The notes below the pieces were generated by a model, which was given only the letters and a program-made list of their open reading frames with translations, searched no databases and was not told the origin of the DNA. Positions 6,516-15,612 of a stretch of DNA of 64,000 nt are shown here, one piece after another. The stretch's first letter is position 1, and every line of letters starts with the position of its first letter. Source of the DNA: Roseomonas genomospecies 6 (GTDB lineage Bacteria; Pseudomonadota; Alphaproteobacteria; Azospirillales; Azospirillaceae); the NCBI RefSeq assembly GCF_008365375.1, contig NZ_QOKW01000015.1:88891-152890 (forward strand). Reading direction: 5' to 3'. A program made the translations under genes and the position numbers.

Positions 6516-9266
6516 ATGGGTGTGCGCCTTTGCCGTCTTGTCCTGTGCCGCCTTCTCGTGGCGGTGATCCGGGCCGTGACTGCCCGGGCTGTGACCGCCG
6601 GTCTCCTGCTGGCCGTGGCGGCGTGGGGGACGCCCGGTCTGGCGGCCAACACGCCGGAACAGCGCATCGCTCTGGTCATCGGCGTCGGCGCCTACCGCCA
6701 CGCGCCGGAACTGCCCAACCCCCGCAACGACGCCCGCGCCATGTCGGCGGCGCTGCGCAAGATGGGCTTCACGGTGGAGGAGCGCTACGACCTCGACAAC
6801 CGCGGCATGGCGGAGGCGTTGCGCGGCTTCGGCATCCAGGCGGCGCAGGCCGACGTGGCGCTGCTGTATTTCGCCGGCCACGGGATGCAGGTGGGCGGCA
6901 CCAACTTCCTGATCCCCTCCGATGCCCGGCTGGAGCGCGAGCGCGATCTGGTCTACGAGGCGCTGCCCCTGAACCTGCCGATGGGCGAGCTGGCCCAGGC
7001 GCGCAAGCTGGGCATCCTGATCCTGGACGCCTGCCGCAACAACCCCTTCGCCGACCGTCTGGTGCGGTCCGGGACCAAGCGGACGGAGGTGCATTCCGGC
7101 TTCGCCCGCGTGGACGACACGCCGACCGACACGCTGGTCGCCATGGCGACGCGTGCCGACGCGGTGGCCGAGGACGGGCAGGGCGACCACAGCCCCTACA
7201 CCGCGTCCCTGCTGAAGAATTTCGAGGTGCCGGGGCTGGAGCTCAGCCTGTTCTTCCGCCGGGTGCGCGACGACGTGATGCATCTCACCCAGGGCCGGCA
7301 GGAGCCGTTCCTCTACGGCTCGCTGGGGGCGGCACCCTTCTACTTCAACCCGCTGCCGGAAAACCGCCCGCCGCAGCTCGGCGCCGTCCGGACGCTGGAG
7401 GTGCTGGACCGCGGCGGGACGGAGGGGCTGAGCATCGCGCGGCCCAGCGACCCCGACAACGACCAGCTCTTCGCCCAGGTGACCGGCCTGCCGCGCGGCG
7501 GCGGGGTGCGCATCGGAGACCGGGTGGTGCTGATCGGCGATTACCTGACGGTGGACCAGCTCGCCGCGGCCACCTTCCGGCCCGACGCCACCCATCTGGG
7601 CGACGCCGGCAGTTTCGAGTTCGCGGTGATGGACGGGCGCGGCGGGGTGGCGCGGGGCGCCGTCCCGATCCTGATCAAGCCGAGCAACCGCCCGCCCGTC
7701 GCCGTCGCGGAGCGCAGCGTGCGCGCCGTGGTCAACAGCTTGCGTCTGGAGGTGCCGACCGACCCGGACGGCGACCCGCTGACCTTCACCGTCAGCGCCG
7801 TTCCGGAACGCGGTCAGGTCCGCGACGGCACCACCCCGCTGAAGCCCGGCGACCAATTGGCTCCGGAGCGGCTGACCGCCCTGACCTTTGATCCGGAGCG
7901 GGCGCCCGCTGGCCGCGCCGGGGTGTTCAGCGTGCTGGTCGAGGACGGGCGCGGCGGGCGGACCACCATGAGCGCGCTTCTGGAGGTGGAGGAGGCCGGC
8001 GCCGCTCCGCCGCAGGCCGATCTGGAGGAGTCGCTGTGGCGCCGCGTGCGCGACAGCCGCGACGCCGACGCGCTGGACGCTTTCCTGCGGCTGTTCGGCA
8101 CCGGCCCCTTCGCCGGCCCGGCGCGGGACCGGCTGAACCGGCTGCGCGCCGAATCGGCGAAGATCGCGGGGGCATCCCCCGCCGCCGGAGCGGGAAGCAG
8201 CGGATCGTCGGGCGGCGGGGCGTCCAATGGGAAGGCCGCACCGCCGCCGGAGCTGCAACTCGACACCGCCGGGGAGGGCATGTATGTGGCGGTCGCCGAC
8301 GCGGAGCTGCGCGCCGGGCCGGACGCGCGGTCGGACCGGGTGGGCAACCTCGCCAAGGACGGCCCGGTCCGGGTGCTGGGCCGGGTGGCCGACGCCGATT
8401 GGTACCGGGTGTCCCTGGACGATGGGGTTCAGGGCTTCGTGCGTGGCCCCGCGCTGCGCCCCGCCGGGCCGGAGGACCGCCAGCGGCTGGCGCTCGCAGC
8501 ACCCGCCCAGCCGGGAGGGTCGCAGGGGCGGGCGCAGGGCAACGGCAACAGCTTCCAGGACTGCCCGGAATGCCCGCCGATGATGCGCATCCCCGCCGGC
8601 AGCTTCGTCATGGGCAGCGACCGCGGCGACCCGGCCCAGCGACCGCAGCGCCGCGTCACCTTCGCGCGGCCCTTCGCCATCGGGGTCTACGAGGTGACGG
8701 TCGCCAACTGGCGGGCCTGCGTGGAGGGCGGCGGCTGTGCCGCCATGCCGCGCATGCGCAACGCCGCCGACGACACGCCGGTCCACAACATCCATGTGGA
8801 GGACGCGCTGGCCTACACGGACTGGCTCAGCCGCAAGACCGGCCAGCGCTATCGCCTGCCGAGCGAGGCGGAGTGGGAATACGCGGCGCGCGGCGGCAGC
8901 GCGGCGCGCTTCGCTTGGGGGGACAGCCTGACGCCCGGCGCCCGGCTGGCCAATTGCCGGGACTGCGGCGGCTCCTTCGACCGGTCGCTGCCGGCGCCGG
9001 TGGGCAGCTTCCAGCCCAACGCCTTCGGGCTCTACGACACCAGCGGCGGCGTGGCGGAGTGGGTCGCCGACTGCTGGAACCCCGGCTACAAGGGCGCCCC
9101 GGCGGACGGCCGCGCCTGGACGGAGGGAGACTGCCGCAAGCGGGTGCTGCGCGGCGGTTCCTGGCGGGACGGGCAGGACGCCATCGCCGTCACCGCCCGC
9201 ATCGGCTACGACGCCGACGTGCGCTACGTCGCGGACGGTCTGCGCGTGGCCCGCGACCTGAACTGA
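6516..9266 (+). CDS. Exported caspase-fold peptidase with SH3 and FGE/sulfatase-type domains
   Basis: A 916-residue protein; ATG at 6516 has GAGG 5 bases upstream. An N-terminal hydrophobic stretch ending near AAWGTPGLAA is a signal peptide. The peptidase C14 domain (about 50-280) keeps both catalytic residues: His122 in YFAGHGMQ and Cys173 in LDACRNNPF. Residues about 290-490 look like cadherin-type or Ig-like repeats (NRPP, DPDGDPLTFTV). An SH3-type segment lies near 590-650 (AELRAGPDARSDRVG). The last 230 residues form an FGE/SUMF1-type domain (MMRIPAGSFVMGS, RLPSEAEWEYAARGG, GGVAEWVADCW, RVLRGGSWRD). The paired active-site cysteines of true FGE are not seen after RGGSW, so this domain is probably non-catalytic or binding. 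It is followed by a second caspase-fold gene; the role is unknown. Confidence 0.88.
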   Translation: MGVRLCRLVLCRLLVAVIRAVTARAVTAGLLLAVAAWGTPGLAANTPEQRIALVIGVGAYRHAPELPNPRNDARAMSAALRKMGFTVEERYDLDNRGMAEALRGFGIQAAQADVALLYFAGHGMQVGGTNFLIPSDARLERERDLVYEALPLNLPMGELAQARKLGILILDACRNNPFADRLVRSGTKRTEVHSGFARVDDTPTDTLVAMATRADAVAEDGQGDHSPYTASLLKNFEVPGLELSLFFRRVRDDVMHLTQGRQEPFLYGSLGAAPFYFNPLPENRPPQLGAVRTLEVLDRGGTEGLSIARPSDPDNDQLFAQVTGLPRGGGVRIGDRVVLIGDYLTVDQLAAATFRPDATHLGDAGSFEFAVMDGRGGVARGAVPILIKPSNRPPVAVAERSVRAVVNSLRLEVPTDPDGDPLTFTVSAVPERGQVRDGTTPLKPGDQLAPERLTALTFDPERAPAGRAGVFSVLVEDGRGGRTTMSALLEVEEAGAAPPQADLEESLWRRVRDSRDADALDAFLRLFGTGPFAGPARDRLNRLRAESAKIAGASPAAGAGSSGSSGGGASNGKAAPPPELQLDTAGEGMYVAVADAELRAGPDARSDRVGNLAKDGPVRVLGRVADADWYRVSLDDGVQGFVRGPALRPAGPEDRQRLALAAPAQPGGSQGRAQGNGNSFQDCPECPPMMRIPAGSFVMGSDRGDPAQRPQRRVTFARPFAIGVYEVTVANWRACVEGGGCAAMPRMRNAADDTPVHNIHVEDALAYTDWLSRKTGQRYRLPSEAEWEYAARGGSAARFAWGDSLTPGARLANCRDCGGSFDRSLPAPVGSFQPNAFGLYDTSGGVAEWVADCWNPGYKGAPADGRAWTEGDCRKRVLRGGSWRDGQDAIAVTARIGYDADVRYVADGLRVARDLN

Positions 9267-9501
9267 CCCGGCTGGCGCTGATCGGCGCGCCGTTCGTTGG
9301 TGGGACGCACCGTCTGCGGATGGGACCGCGCGGCCTCCGAAATTGCAGAAAGGGGCGCCGGACCGGTGCGCTAGACTTGACCGTTCAAAGGCTTGGCGAA
9401 CCGTGGGCCGGTGGAGGCTTCGACCAAAATCGTTACAGCCGCGGCGTCCCGGGACTCCCTAAAGGGGTGGTCAAAGAGAAGATCAGGTGGAGGGTATCGA
9501 C

Positions 9502-11832
9502 GTGTTGCGCTGGCCCCATGGCGCCGTTTGGAGTGTTGCGCTGGTCCTGGTGACGGCAAATACCGCCTTTGTTGCCGCCGCCTTGGCCGAGGACAAGCGC
9601 GTCGCGCTGGTGATCGGCAACGCCCAGTATCAGGAAGGCGGCCCCGCCGCGGGGGTGGGCGCCAACACGGCCATCGTCACGGACGCGCTGCGCCGGGCCG
9701 GCTTCACGGTCACCGCCGCCGAGAATCTCGACCACCGCGGCATGATCGCGGCGCTGACCCGCTTCCAGGACGCGCTGGGCGAGGCCGATCTGGGCTTCCT
9801 CTATTACTCCGGCGTGGCGCTGAGCCTGTCGGCCAAGGGCTTCCTGGTGCCGGTGGACGCCAAGCTCGCCTCCGAATACGACGTGATCTTCGACACCATC
9901 GAGCTGGATTACGCGCTGAAGGAGATCCAGCGCAGCGGGCGCAAGGCCGTCGCCGTGTTCGACCCGGTGCCCGCCCACCCGCTGGCCGACCGGCTGGCCG
10001 CCGCCATGGGCGAGGAGGGACGCTCCGTGAAGCCGGCCCTGGCGGCCCCGGCGGCGCTGGACAACCTGTTCGTCGTCTACTCGCACCGGCCCGGCACGCC
10101 GCCCGCCGCCCCGTCCGGCAAGGGGGCGGACGCCTTCTCCGCCGCCCTGGCGCAGGAGATGGTCAAGCCCGGCGTGCCGCTGCGCGACGCGCTGGCCGAG
10201 GTCGCGCGCTCCGTCGTCGGGCGCACGCGCGGGGCGCAGCACCCCTGGCTCCAGGACCGGCTGGGCGCGGATCTCGTCCTGGTGCCCGGCCCGCGCGCGC
10301 CGTCCGCCGCCATTGCCCGGGCGGAGGAGCCTCCGCTCACCACGGAACCGACGACGGCGGAACCGATGACGGCGGAGCCGAAGGCGGCCGAACCGAACGT
10401 CGTCGAGCCCAAACCGCTGCCGCAACGGCCCGAGGAGAAGCCGGCGGCCCCGGCGGTCGCCGAGGTCGAGGTGGACCCGCTGAACGAGAAGCGGGTGGTG
10501 ACGCGCGACACCAACCTGCGCGCCGGTCCCGACACCAAGGCGGCGGTGGTCGGCACGCTGCGCCGGGACAGCGAGGTCGCGGTCACCGGGCGGACCCGGC
10601 GGAACGGCGGCTGGCTGCGGATCGAGCAGGACGGGAAGACCGGCTTCGCCTTCTCCGGCAACCTCGCCAGGCCGGAGGAGGTCCCGGTGGCGTCCGCCCA
10701 GCCGGAGACGCCGCCCCGGCAGGCTCCGCAGGCCCAGACCGCGACGCTGGTGCCGGGTGTCTACACGGTGGCGCGCGACGCCAACCTGTTCGCCCGCCCG
10801 GTTCTGGGCGCCCGCAGCCTGCGCGATCTGGAACAGGGGCAGCGCGTGACGCTGATCCAGGCGGCGCCCGACTCCGGCTGGGTCCTGGTGCGGGATTCGT
10901 CGGGGCAGGAGGGCTACGTCACCGCCGGAACGCTCGCGGGACGGTCCGGGGAGACGGTGTCCATGGGCGGCGCGGCGCCCAGCGCCTATCCGCCGCCGGC
11001 GGTGGTCCGCGGCGCCGTTCTTCCCGACGCCGATCCGATGGCCGGCCCGCTGTCCGGCACGACCGGCCCGGCGAAGCTCGCCGCCCTTCCGGAAGGTAGC
11101 GGGGAGAGCGGCGTGGGCCGGTCCGCCCTCAGCGCGGACCCGGTCGCCGCCGGACTGGCCGAGCCCTATCGGGACGCCGTGCAGGCGGGCCGCAACGCCG
11201 CCTCCCGCGCCTCCCGCGCCGCCACCGCCGCGCGCGGGGCGGAGGCGAAGGCGCGCGAGGCCCAGGCCGCCGCCCGCCGCGCCGCCGGGCAGGCCCGCGG
11301 CGGGGAATCCGGCTATGGGGTTCATCGCTTCCCCAACGGGGACGTCTACGAGGGGAGCTGGAACCGCGGCCTGGGCAATTTCTCCCTCCAGGGCACGATC
11401 AGCCGGAACGGCGTGGGCACCTACCGTTTCGCCAACGGTCAGGTCTATGAGGGGGAATGGAAGGACGACCGGATGGCCGGGCAGGGCGTGCTGACCTTCC
11501 CGTCCGGCGACCGCTATGAAGGCACCTTCGCCGGCAACGTGCCGAACGGGCCGGGTGTCTACCGCTTCGCCAACGGCGACTCCTACGCGGGCGAGATTCG
11601 TCAGGGCCGCGTGGACGGCCATGGCGAACTGGCCTTCACCAACGGCGAGCGTTTCAGCGGCGTGGTGGTCGACCGGCTTCCGGCGGGACCGGGAGAACTG
11701 TCCATGCGCGGCGGCACCCGCCATGTCGGGCAGTTCCGCGCCGGCATCCAGGACGGTCCGGGAGCGGCCATCGACCCCGCCGGCGCGATGCAGCCCGGCA
11801 TCTGGCGCGGCGCGACGCTGCTCAGCCGATAG
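9502..11832 (+). CDS. Pseudo-caspase with two SH3-type domains and MORN repeats
   Basis: A 776-residue protein; GTG at 9502 has GGAGGG 7 bases upstream, better than the in-frame GTG at 9487. A signal peptide (WSVALVLVTANTAFVAAALA) precedes a caspase fold that starts like its neighbour's (KRVALVIGNAQYQ). The catalytic histidine position reads YYSGVAL (Val105) and the cysteine position VFDPVPAHP (Val156), so both catalytic residues are lost. A Pro/Glu/Thr-rich linker follows (about 275-330), then SH3-type segments near 333-390 (TNLRAGPDTKAAVVG) and 415-475. An alanine-rich helical segment precedes at least four MORN repeats (YEGSWNRG, YEGEWKDDRMAGQGV, YEGTFAGNVPNGPGV, YAGEIRQGRVDGHG). The 235-bp gap suggests co-regulation with the active caspase gene. 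Possible partner or regulator of it. Confidence 0.85.
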   Translation: MLRWPHGAVWSVALVLVTANTAFVAAALAEDKRVALVIGNAQYQEGGPAAGVGANTAIVTDALRRAGFTVTAAENLDHRGMIAALTRFQDALGEADLGFLYYSGVALSLSAKGFLVPVDAKLASEYDVIFDTIELDYALKEIQRSGRKAVAVFDPVPAHPLADRLAAAMGEEGRSVKPALAAPAALDNLFVVYSHRPGTPPAAPSGKGADAFSAALAQEMVKPGVPLRDALAEVARSVVGRTRGAQHPWLQDRLGADLVLVPGPRAPSAAIARAEEPPLTTEPTTAEPMTAEPKAAEPNVVEPKPLPQRPEEKPAAPAVAEVEVDPLNEKRVVTRDTNLRAGPDTKAAVVGTLRRDSEVAVTGRTRRNGGWLRIEQDGKTGFAFSGNLARPEEVPVASAQPETPPRQAPQAQTATLVPGVYTVARDANLFARPVLGARSLRDLEQGQRVTLIQAAPDSGWVLVRDSSGQEGYVTAGTLAGRSGETVSMGGAAPSAYPPPAVVRGAVLPDADPMAGPLSGTTGPAKLAALPEGSGESGVGRSALSADPVAAGLAEPYRDAVQAGRNAASRASRAATAARGAEAKAREAQAAARRAAGQARGGESGYGVHRFPNGDVYEGSWNRGLGNFSLQGTISRNGVGTYRFANGQVYEGEWKDDRMAGQGVLTFPSGDRYEGTFAGNVPNGPGVYRFANGDSYAGEIRQGRVDGHGELAFTNGERFSGVVVDRLPAGPGELSMRGGTRHVGQFRAGIQDGPGAAIDPAGAMQPGIWRGATLLSR

Positions 11833-11939
11833 AGCCGCTTCGTCTTTCCGTTTCGGCTGATATGCCCCACATTGGAGCGTATTGCGGCGGAGGGTATTGC
11901 GTCTTGCCCTCCGGCCGCGCCATGCGAGGACCGGCCTGG

Positions 11940-12635
11940 ATGGACACGCTGACCGACCCGAAGAAGAAGACGGACGCGACGCCCGCCCCCGACAAGCCTC
12001 TCCCCGACAAGCCTCTCAAGGCCACCCGCGACCCGGAGGGCACGCGCGCGCGCATCCTCGCCGCCGCGACGGAGGAGTTCGCGCGCCATGGGCTGGGCGG
12101 TGCGCGCGTCGAGCGGATCGCCGAGGTCGCCGGCACCAACAAGCGCATGCTGTACTACCATGTCGGCAACAAGGAGAGCCTGTATCTGGCGGTGCTGGAG
12201 GGAGCCTACGCGCACATCCGCGCCACAGAGCGCACGCTGAGCCTGGAGACGCTGGACCCGCCCGCGGCCATCGCGCGGCTGATCCATTTCACCTGGCAGT
12301 ATTTCCTGGACCATCCGGAGTTCATGGCGCTGCTGAACATCGAGAACCTGCACCGGGCGGAGTTGCTGAAGACGTCCGGCAAGGTGCACGCCATGCACTC
12401 GCCCTTCGTGCAGATGATTGCCGACGTGCTGGCTCGCGGCGTCGCCGCCGGGACCTTCCGGACGGGGGTGGACCCGGTGCAGCTCTACATTTCCATCGCC
12501 GGGCTGTCCTATTTCTACCTGTCCAACGTCCACACCCTGTCGGTCATCTTCGGGCGCGATCTGCTGGCGGAGGAGGCCAAGGCGGCGCGGCTGGAGCACA
12601 TGGTGGAACTCGTCCTGTCGTCGCTGCGGGCGTGA
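11940..12635 (+). CDS. TetR family regulator, RutR-like
   Basis: A 231-residue DNA-binding repressor-type protein. The start at 11940 has GAGGA 9 bases upstream; in-frame ATGs at 11862 and 11922 are less well supported. The N-terminal helix-turn-helix is clear (ILAAATEEFARHGLGGARVERIAEVAGTNKRMLYYHVGNKESLY). The C-terminal half (FTWQYFLDHPEFMALLNIENLH, SYFYLSNVHTLSVIFGRDL) resembles the YcdC/RutR type. It lies directly upstream of, and in line with, the ABC transporter and catabolic genes. A 22-bp inverted repeat overlapping a promoter lies between (12732-12753), so it very likely represses that operon and is relieved by the pathway substrate. The substrate is unknown. Confidence 0.85.
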   Translation: MDTLTDPKKKTDATPAPDKPLPDKPLKATRDPEGTRARILAAATEEFARHGLGGARVERIAEVAGTNKRMLYYHVGNKESLYLAVLEGAYAHIRATERTLSLETLDPPAAIARLIHFTWQYFLDHPEFMALLNIENLHRAELLKTSGKVHAMHSPFVQMIADVLARGVAAGTFRTGVDPVQLYISIAGLSYFYLSNVHTLSVIFGRDLLAEEAKAARLEHMVELVLSSLRA

Positions 12636-12706
12636 GCCGGCCCGGATATCGTTTCAGGCAAAACAATTCGATGCACTGACCATCCGCTATACCCCTTTGG
12701 CAATGT

Positions 12707-12735
12707 TGACCGGTTCGCCCGCGCGGGCGTACTTT
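12707..12735 (+). promoter_or_regulatory. Sigma-70-type promoter of the catabolic operon
   Basis: TTGACC at 12707-12712 and TACTTT at 12730-12735 are separated by 17 bases, upstream of the permease gene. The -10 box overlaps the left arm of the TetR-type operator, a layout expected for repression by steric block. Confidence 0.55.
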
Positions 12736-12753
12736 TAACCAGCCGGTTAAAAG
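12732..12753. promoter_or_regulatory. TetR-type operator CTTTTAACC-AGCC-GGTTAAAAG
   Basis: Nine-base perfect inverted arms with a four-base spacer, 44 bp upstream of the permease start and about 96 bp after the TetR stop. It covers the -10 region of the predicted promoter. Geometry and position make it the best candidate for binding by the adjacent RutR-like protein. Confidence 0.65.
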
Positions 12754-12796
12754 AGCGCTTCGCGATGGCGCCGCAACGACCGGGGGAGGAGGAGCG

Positions 12797-13672
12797 ATGG
12801 CTGTCGATGCGGCGGCCCACGGGAAAACGTCCCGTGGCGGTCCCGCTTCGGGAACGGCGGCGCGCGGCAAGGGCGGGGCCGGTGCCTCGCTGCTGCGTCT
12901 GCTCAATTCCGGCTGGTTCCGGCCGGTGCTGTTCCTGCTGGTCCTGACCGTCCTGTGGGACCTGTCGGTGCGGATCTTCGCGATCCCGCCCTATCTGATA
13001 CCGAAGCCGGGCGACGTCATCCTGGCGCTCGCCGCGGATTGGGACCAGCTTCTGGCGGCGTCGGTGCCGACCACGCTGGCGACCTTGGGCGGCTTCGCCC
13101 TGTCGGTGGCCTTCGGCATTCCCATCGCCATGCTGATCGCCGGGTCGAAGACGGTGGAGTCCTACGTCTACCCGCTGCTGGTCTTCTCGCAGTCGATCCC
13201 GAAGGTCGCCATCGCGCCGCTGTTCGTGGTGTGGTTCGGCTTCGGGCTGCTGCCCAAGGTGATCTCCGCCTTCCTGCTGGCCTTCTTTCCCATCGTCGTG
13301 TCGGCGGTGCAGGGCTTCAAGTCGGTGGACGGCGACATGATGGACCTCGCCAGGTCGATGAAGGCCACGCGCCTTCAGACCTTCCGCATGGTCAGCCTGC
13401 CGCACGCCCTGCCGGCCATCTTCGCCGGCCTGAAGGTGTCGATCACGCTGGCCGTGGTGGGCGCCGTGGTGGGCGAGTTCGTGGGGGCGAATTCCGGCAT
13501 CGGCTTCGTCCTGCAACGCTCCATCGGCAATTTCGAACTTCCCCTGATGTTCGCGGCGCTGGTGGTGCTGGCGCTGATCGGGGTGGTGCTTTTCTGGGTC
13601 ATCGACGTGATCGAACGGCTCGCCATCCCCTGGCACGCGAGCCAACGCCACAATTTCACCGCGACGTCGTAG
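12797..13672 (+). CDS. ABC transporter permease, SsuC/TauC type
   Basis: A 291-residue inner-membrane permease. ATG at 12797 follows a GGAGGAGGAG run. After a basic Gly/Ala-rich N-terminus there are about six hydrophobic helices. The coupling-loop signature reads ARSMKATRLQTFRMVSLPHALPAIFAGLKVSITLA, typical of the binding-protein-dependent permease family that includes SsuC and TauC. It is the first gene of the operon behind the TetR operator, followed 63 bp later by the binding protein and then the ATPase. Substrate undetermined. Confidence 0.88.
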   Translation: MAVDAAAHGKTSRGGPASGTAARGKGGAGASLLRLLNSGWFRPVLFLLVLTVLWDLSVRIFAIPPYLIPKPGDVILALAADWDQLLAASVPTTLATLGGFALSVAFGIPIAMLIAGSKTVESYVYPLLVFSQSIPKVAIAPLFVVWFGFGLLPKVISAFLLAFFPIVVSAVQGFKSVDGDMMDLARSMKATRLQTFRMVSLPHALPAIFAGLKVSITLAVVGAVVGEFVGANSGIGFVLQRSIGNFELPLMFAALVVLALIGVVLFWVIDVIERLAIPWHASQRHNFTATS

Positions 13673-13735
13673 CGCCAAGAAAACAACAGCGACGCCGGAC
13701 AGATTTCGGCCGGATACCCTTCGGGAGGAGACGAG

Positions 13736-14746
13736 ATGAAACGGACGCTCTTCGCGGCGCTCTGCGCCCTTACGGCCACGACTCTTCCGGCCCAGGCCGC
13801 GGACAAGGTCGTGCTGATGCTGAACTGGTACGTCTATGGCGAGCACGCCCCCTTCTATTACGGCAAGGACAAGGGCCTGTACGAGGCCGAGGGCATCGAC
13901 CTGGAAATCCAGGAGGGCCGCGGGTCCGCCGTGACGACCCAGGCGGTGGCCGCGAAGACGGTGGATTTCGGCTATGTCGACGTGCCGACGATGATGAAGG
14001 CGGCGGCGAAGGGCGCGCCGGTCACCTCGCCCGGCGTGCTGCTCCAGACCAGCCCGATGTCGGCCATGGGCTTCACCGACAAGAACATCCGCAAGCCGGA
14101 GGACATCAAGGGCAAGACCGTCGCCATGACGCCGGGCGACAGCATGTCCCAGATCTGGCCGCTGTTCCTGAGGAAGACCGGCCTGAAGGAGAGCGACTTC
14201 CGCGTCGTGTCGGGCGACGCCCAGACCAAGCTGAACGCCGTCATCAACGGTCAGGCGGACCTGCTGCTGGGCTACGTCATGGACCAGAGCATGAAGATCA
14301 AGGACGCCACCGGCAAGTCGGTGACGCCGATCCGCTTCGCCGATTACGGCGTCAACATGGTGTCCTCCGGCATCATCGCCCACACCGGCACGCTTCAGGA
14401 CAAGCCGGACCTCGTGAAGCGCTTCATGGCCGCGACGACCAAGGCGGTCGAGGGAGCGGAGCGCAACCCGAAGGAGGCCGTGGCCGCCATCCTGAAGGCG
14501 AACCCCAAGGCCGGTCAGGAAGCCACCCTGCTGGAAGGCTTCGAGCTGACCACGCCGCTCTACCGCACGGCGGAGACCAGGGACCAGCGGCCCTTCCGCG
14601 TCACCGACGCCAACATGGCCGAGACGGTCAACCTGCTGGTCGAGTATGGCGGGCTGGACGCGGCGGCGGCCAGGAACCCGAAGGCCTTCTACACCCGCGA
14701 TTTCCTTCCCGATCCGGCCCCGGCGATGACCGGCAGCAGCCAGTAA
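13736..14746 (+). CDS. ABC transporter substrate-binding protein, NMT1/THI5-like
   Basis: A 336-residue periplasmic protein with a signal peptide ending at LPAQAA. Strong Shine-Dalgarno GGGAGGAG before ATG 13736. The mature start VVLMLNWYVYGEHAPFYYGKDKGLYEAEGIDLEI and the GSAVTTQAVAAKTVDFGYVD segment are typical of the NMT1/SsuA-type family, which binds pyrimidine precursors, sulfonates, nitrate-like or aromatic ligands. The RutR-like regulator next door would fit a pyrimidine-like ligand, whereas the downstream enzymes look more like sugar-acid or cyclitol catabolism; neither is proven. Confidence 0.88.
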   Translation: MKRTLFAALCALTATTLPAQAADKVVLMLNWYVYGEHAPFYYGKDKGLYEAEGIDLEIQEGRGSAVTTQAVAAKTVDFGYVDVPTMMKAAAKGAPVTSPGVLLQTSPMSAMGFTDKNIRKPEDIKGKTVAMTPGDSMSQIWPLFLRKTGLKESDFRVVSGDAQTKLNAVINGQADLLLGYVMDQSMKIKDATGKSVTPIRFADYGVNMVSSGIIAHTGTLQDKPDLVKRFMAATTKAVEGAERNPKEAVAAILKANPKAGQEATLLEGFELTTPLYRTAETRDQRPFRVTDANMAETVNLLVEYGGLDAAAARNPKAFYTRDFLPDPAPAMTGSSQ

Positions 14747-14774
14747 GGACAGACGGAGAAGGGAGAGCAGGACG

Positions 14775-15599
14775 ATGGCGCAGCCCCAGTTGAAAGTCGT
14801 CGGTTCGGCCGAAACGGCCCGCCTGTCGCAACAGACCCTGATCCGGATCGACGGCGTGACCAAGACCTACCGCACCCGCGACGGGGAGGTGCCGTCCCTG
14901 CGCCCGATCACCTTCGACGTGCGGGACGGGGAGTTCCTGGTGGTCGTCGGCCCGTCCGGCTGCGGCAAGTCCACCCTGCTGAAGCTGGTGGCCGGGCTGC
15001 TGCCGGTGACCGATGGCGGCATCACCATCGAAGACACCACCGTGACGGAGCCGCACGACGACGTGGGCATCGTGTTCCAAAGCCCGGTGCTGCTCGCCTG
15101 GCGGTCGGTGCTGCGCAACATCATGATGCCGGTGGAGGTGCGCGGCCTGCCGCGCGACACATATCTGGAACGCGCCCGCGCGCTGATCCGCATGACCGGG
15201 CTGGAGGGATTCGAGACCAAATACCCCTGGCAACTCTCCGGCGGCATGCAGCAGCGCGCCGCGCTCTGCCGGGCGCTGGTCCACGATCCGAAGATCCTGC
15301 TGATGGACGAGCCGTTCGGCGCGCTCGACGCCATGACGCGGGAGCGCATGAACGTGGAACTGCAACGCATCCAGCACGAGACGGGCAAGACGGTGCTGCT
15401 CATCACCCACTCGATCCCGGAGGCGGTGTTCCTGGCCGACCGCGTGATGGTGATGACGGAACGCCCCGGCGCCATCGCCGCGACCTACGAGGTCCCGCTG
15501 CCCCGCCCGCGGACCCTGGACGTGATGGGGCACCCGGTCTTCATCGAGCTGACCCAGCGCATCCGGGCGCATTTCAACGCCCAGGGGCATTTGGATTGA
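14775..15599 (+). CDS. ABC transporter ATP-binding protein, SsuB/TauB type
   Basis: A 274-residue ATPase that powers the import system with the two genes upstream. Walker A is GPSGCGKST, the signature is LSGGMQQRAALCRAL, Walker B is ILLMDEPFGALD, and the H-loop is LLITHSIPEA. The C-terminus matches the nitrate/sulfonate/taurine subfamily (PLPRPRTLDVM). Shine-Dalgarno GGGAGAG precedes ATG 14775. Its stop is followed after only 13 bases by the start of the enolase-family gene. Confidence 0.92.
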   Translation: MAQPQLKVVGSAETARLSQQTLIRIDGVTKTYRTRDGEVPSLRPITFDVRDGEFLVVVGPSGCGKSTLLKLVAGLLPVTDGGITIEDTTVTEPHDDVGIVFQSPVLLAWRSVLRNIMMPVEVRGLPRDTYLERARALIRMTGLEGFETKYPWQLSGGMQQRAALCRALVHDPKILLMDEPFGALDAMTRERMNVELQRIQHETGKTVLLITHSIPEAVFLADRVMVMTERPGAIAATYEVPLPRPRTLDVMGHPVFIELTQRIRAHFNAQGHLD

Positions 15600-15612
15600 G
15601 GGGGGAGTGGTG

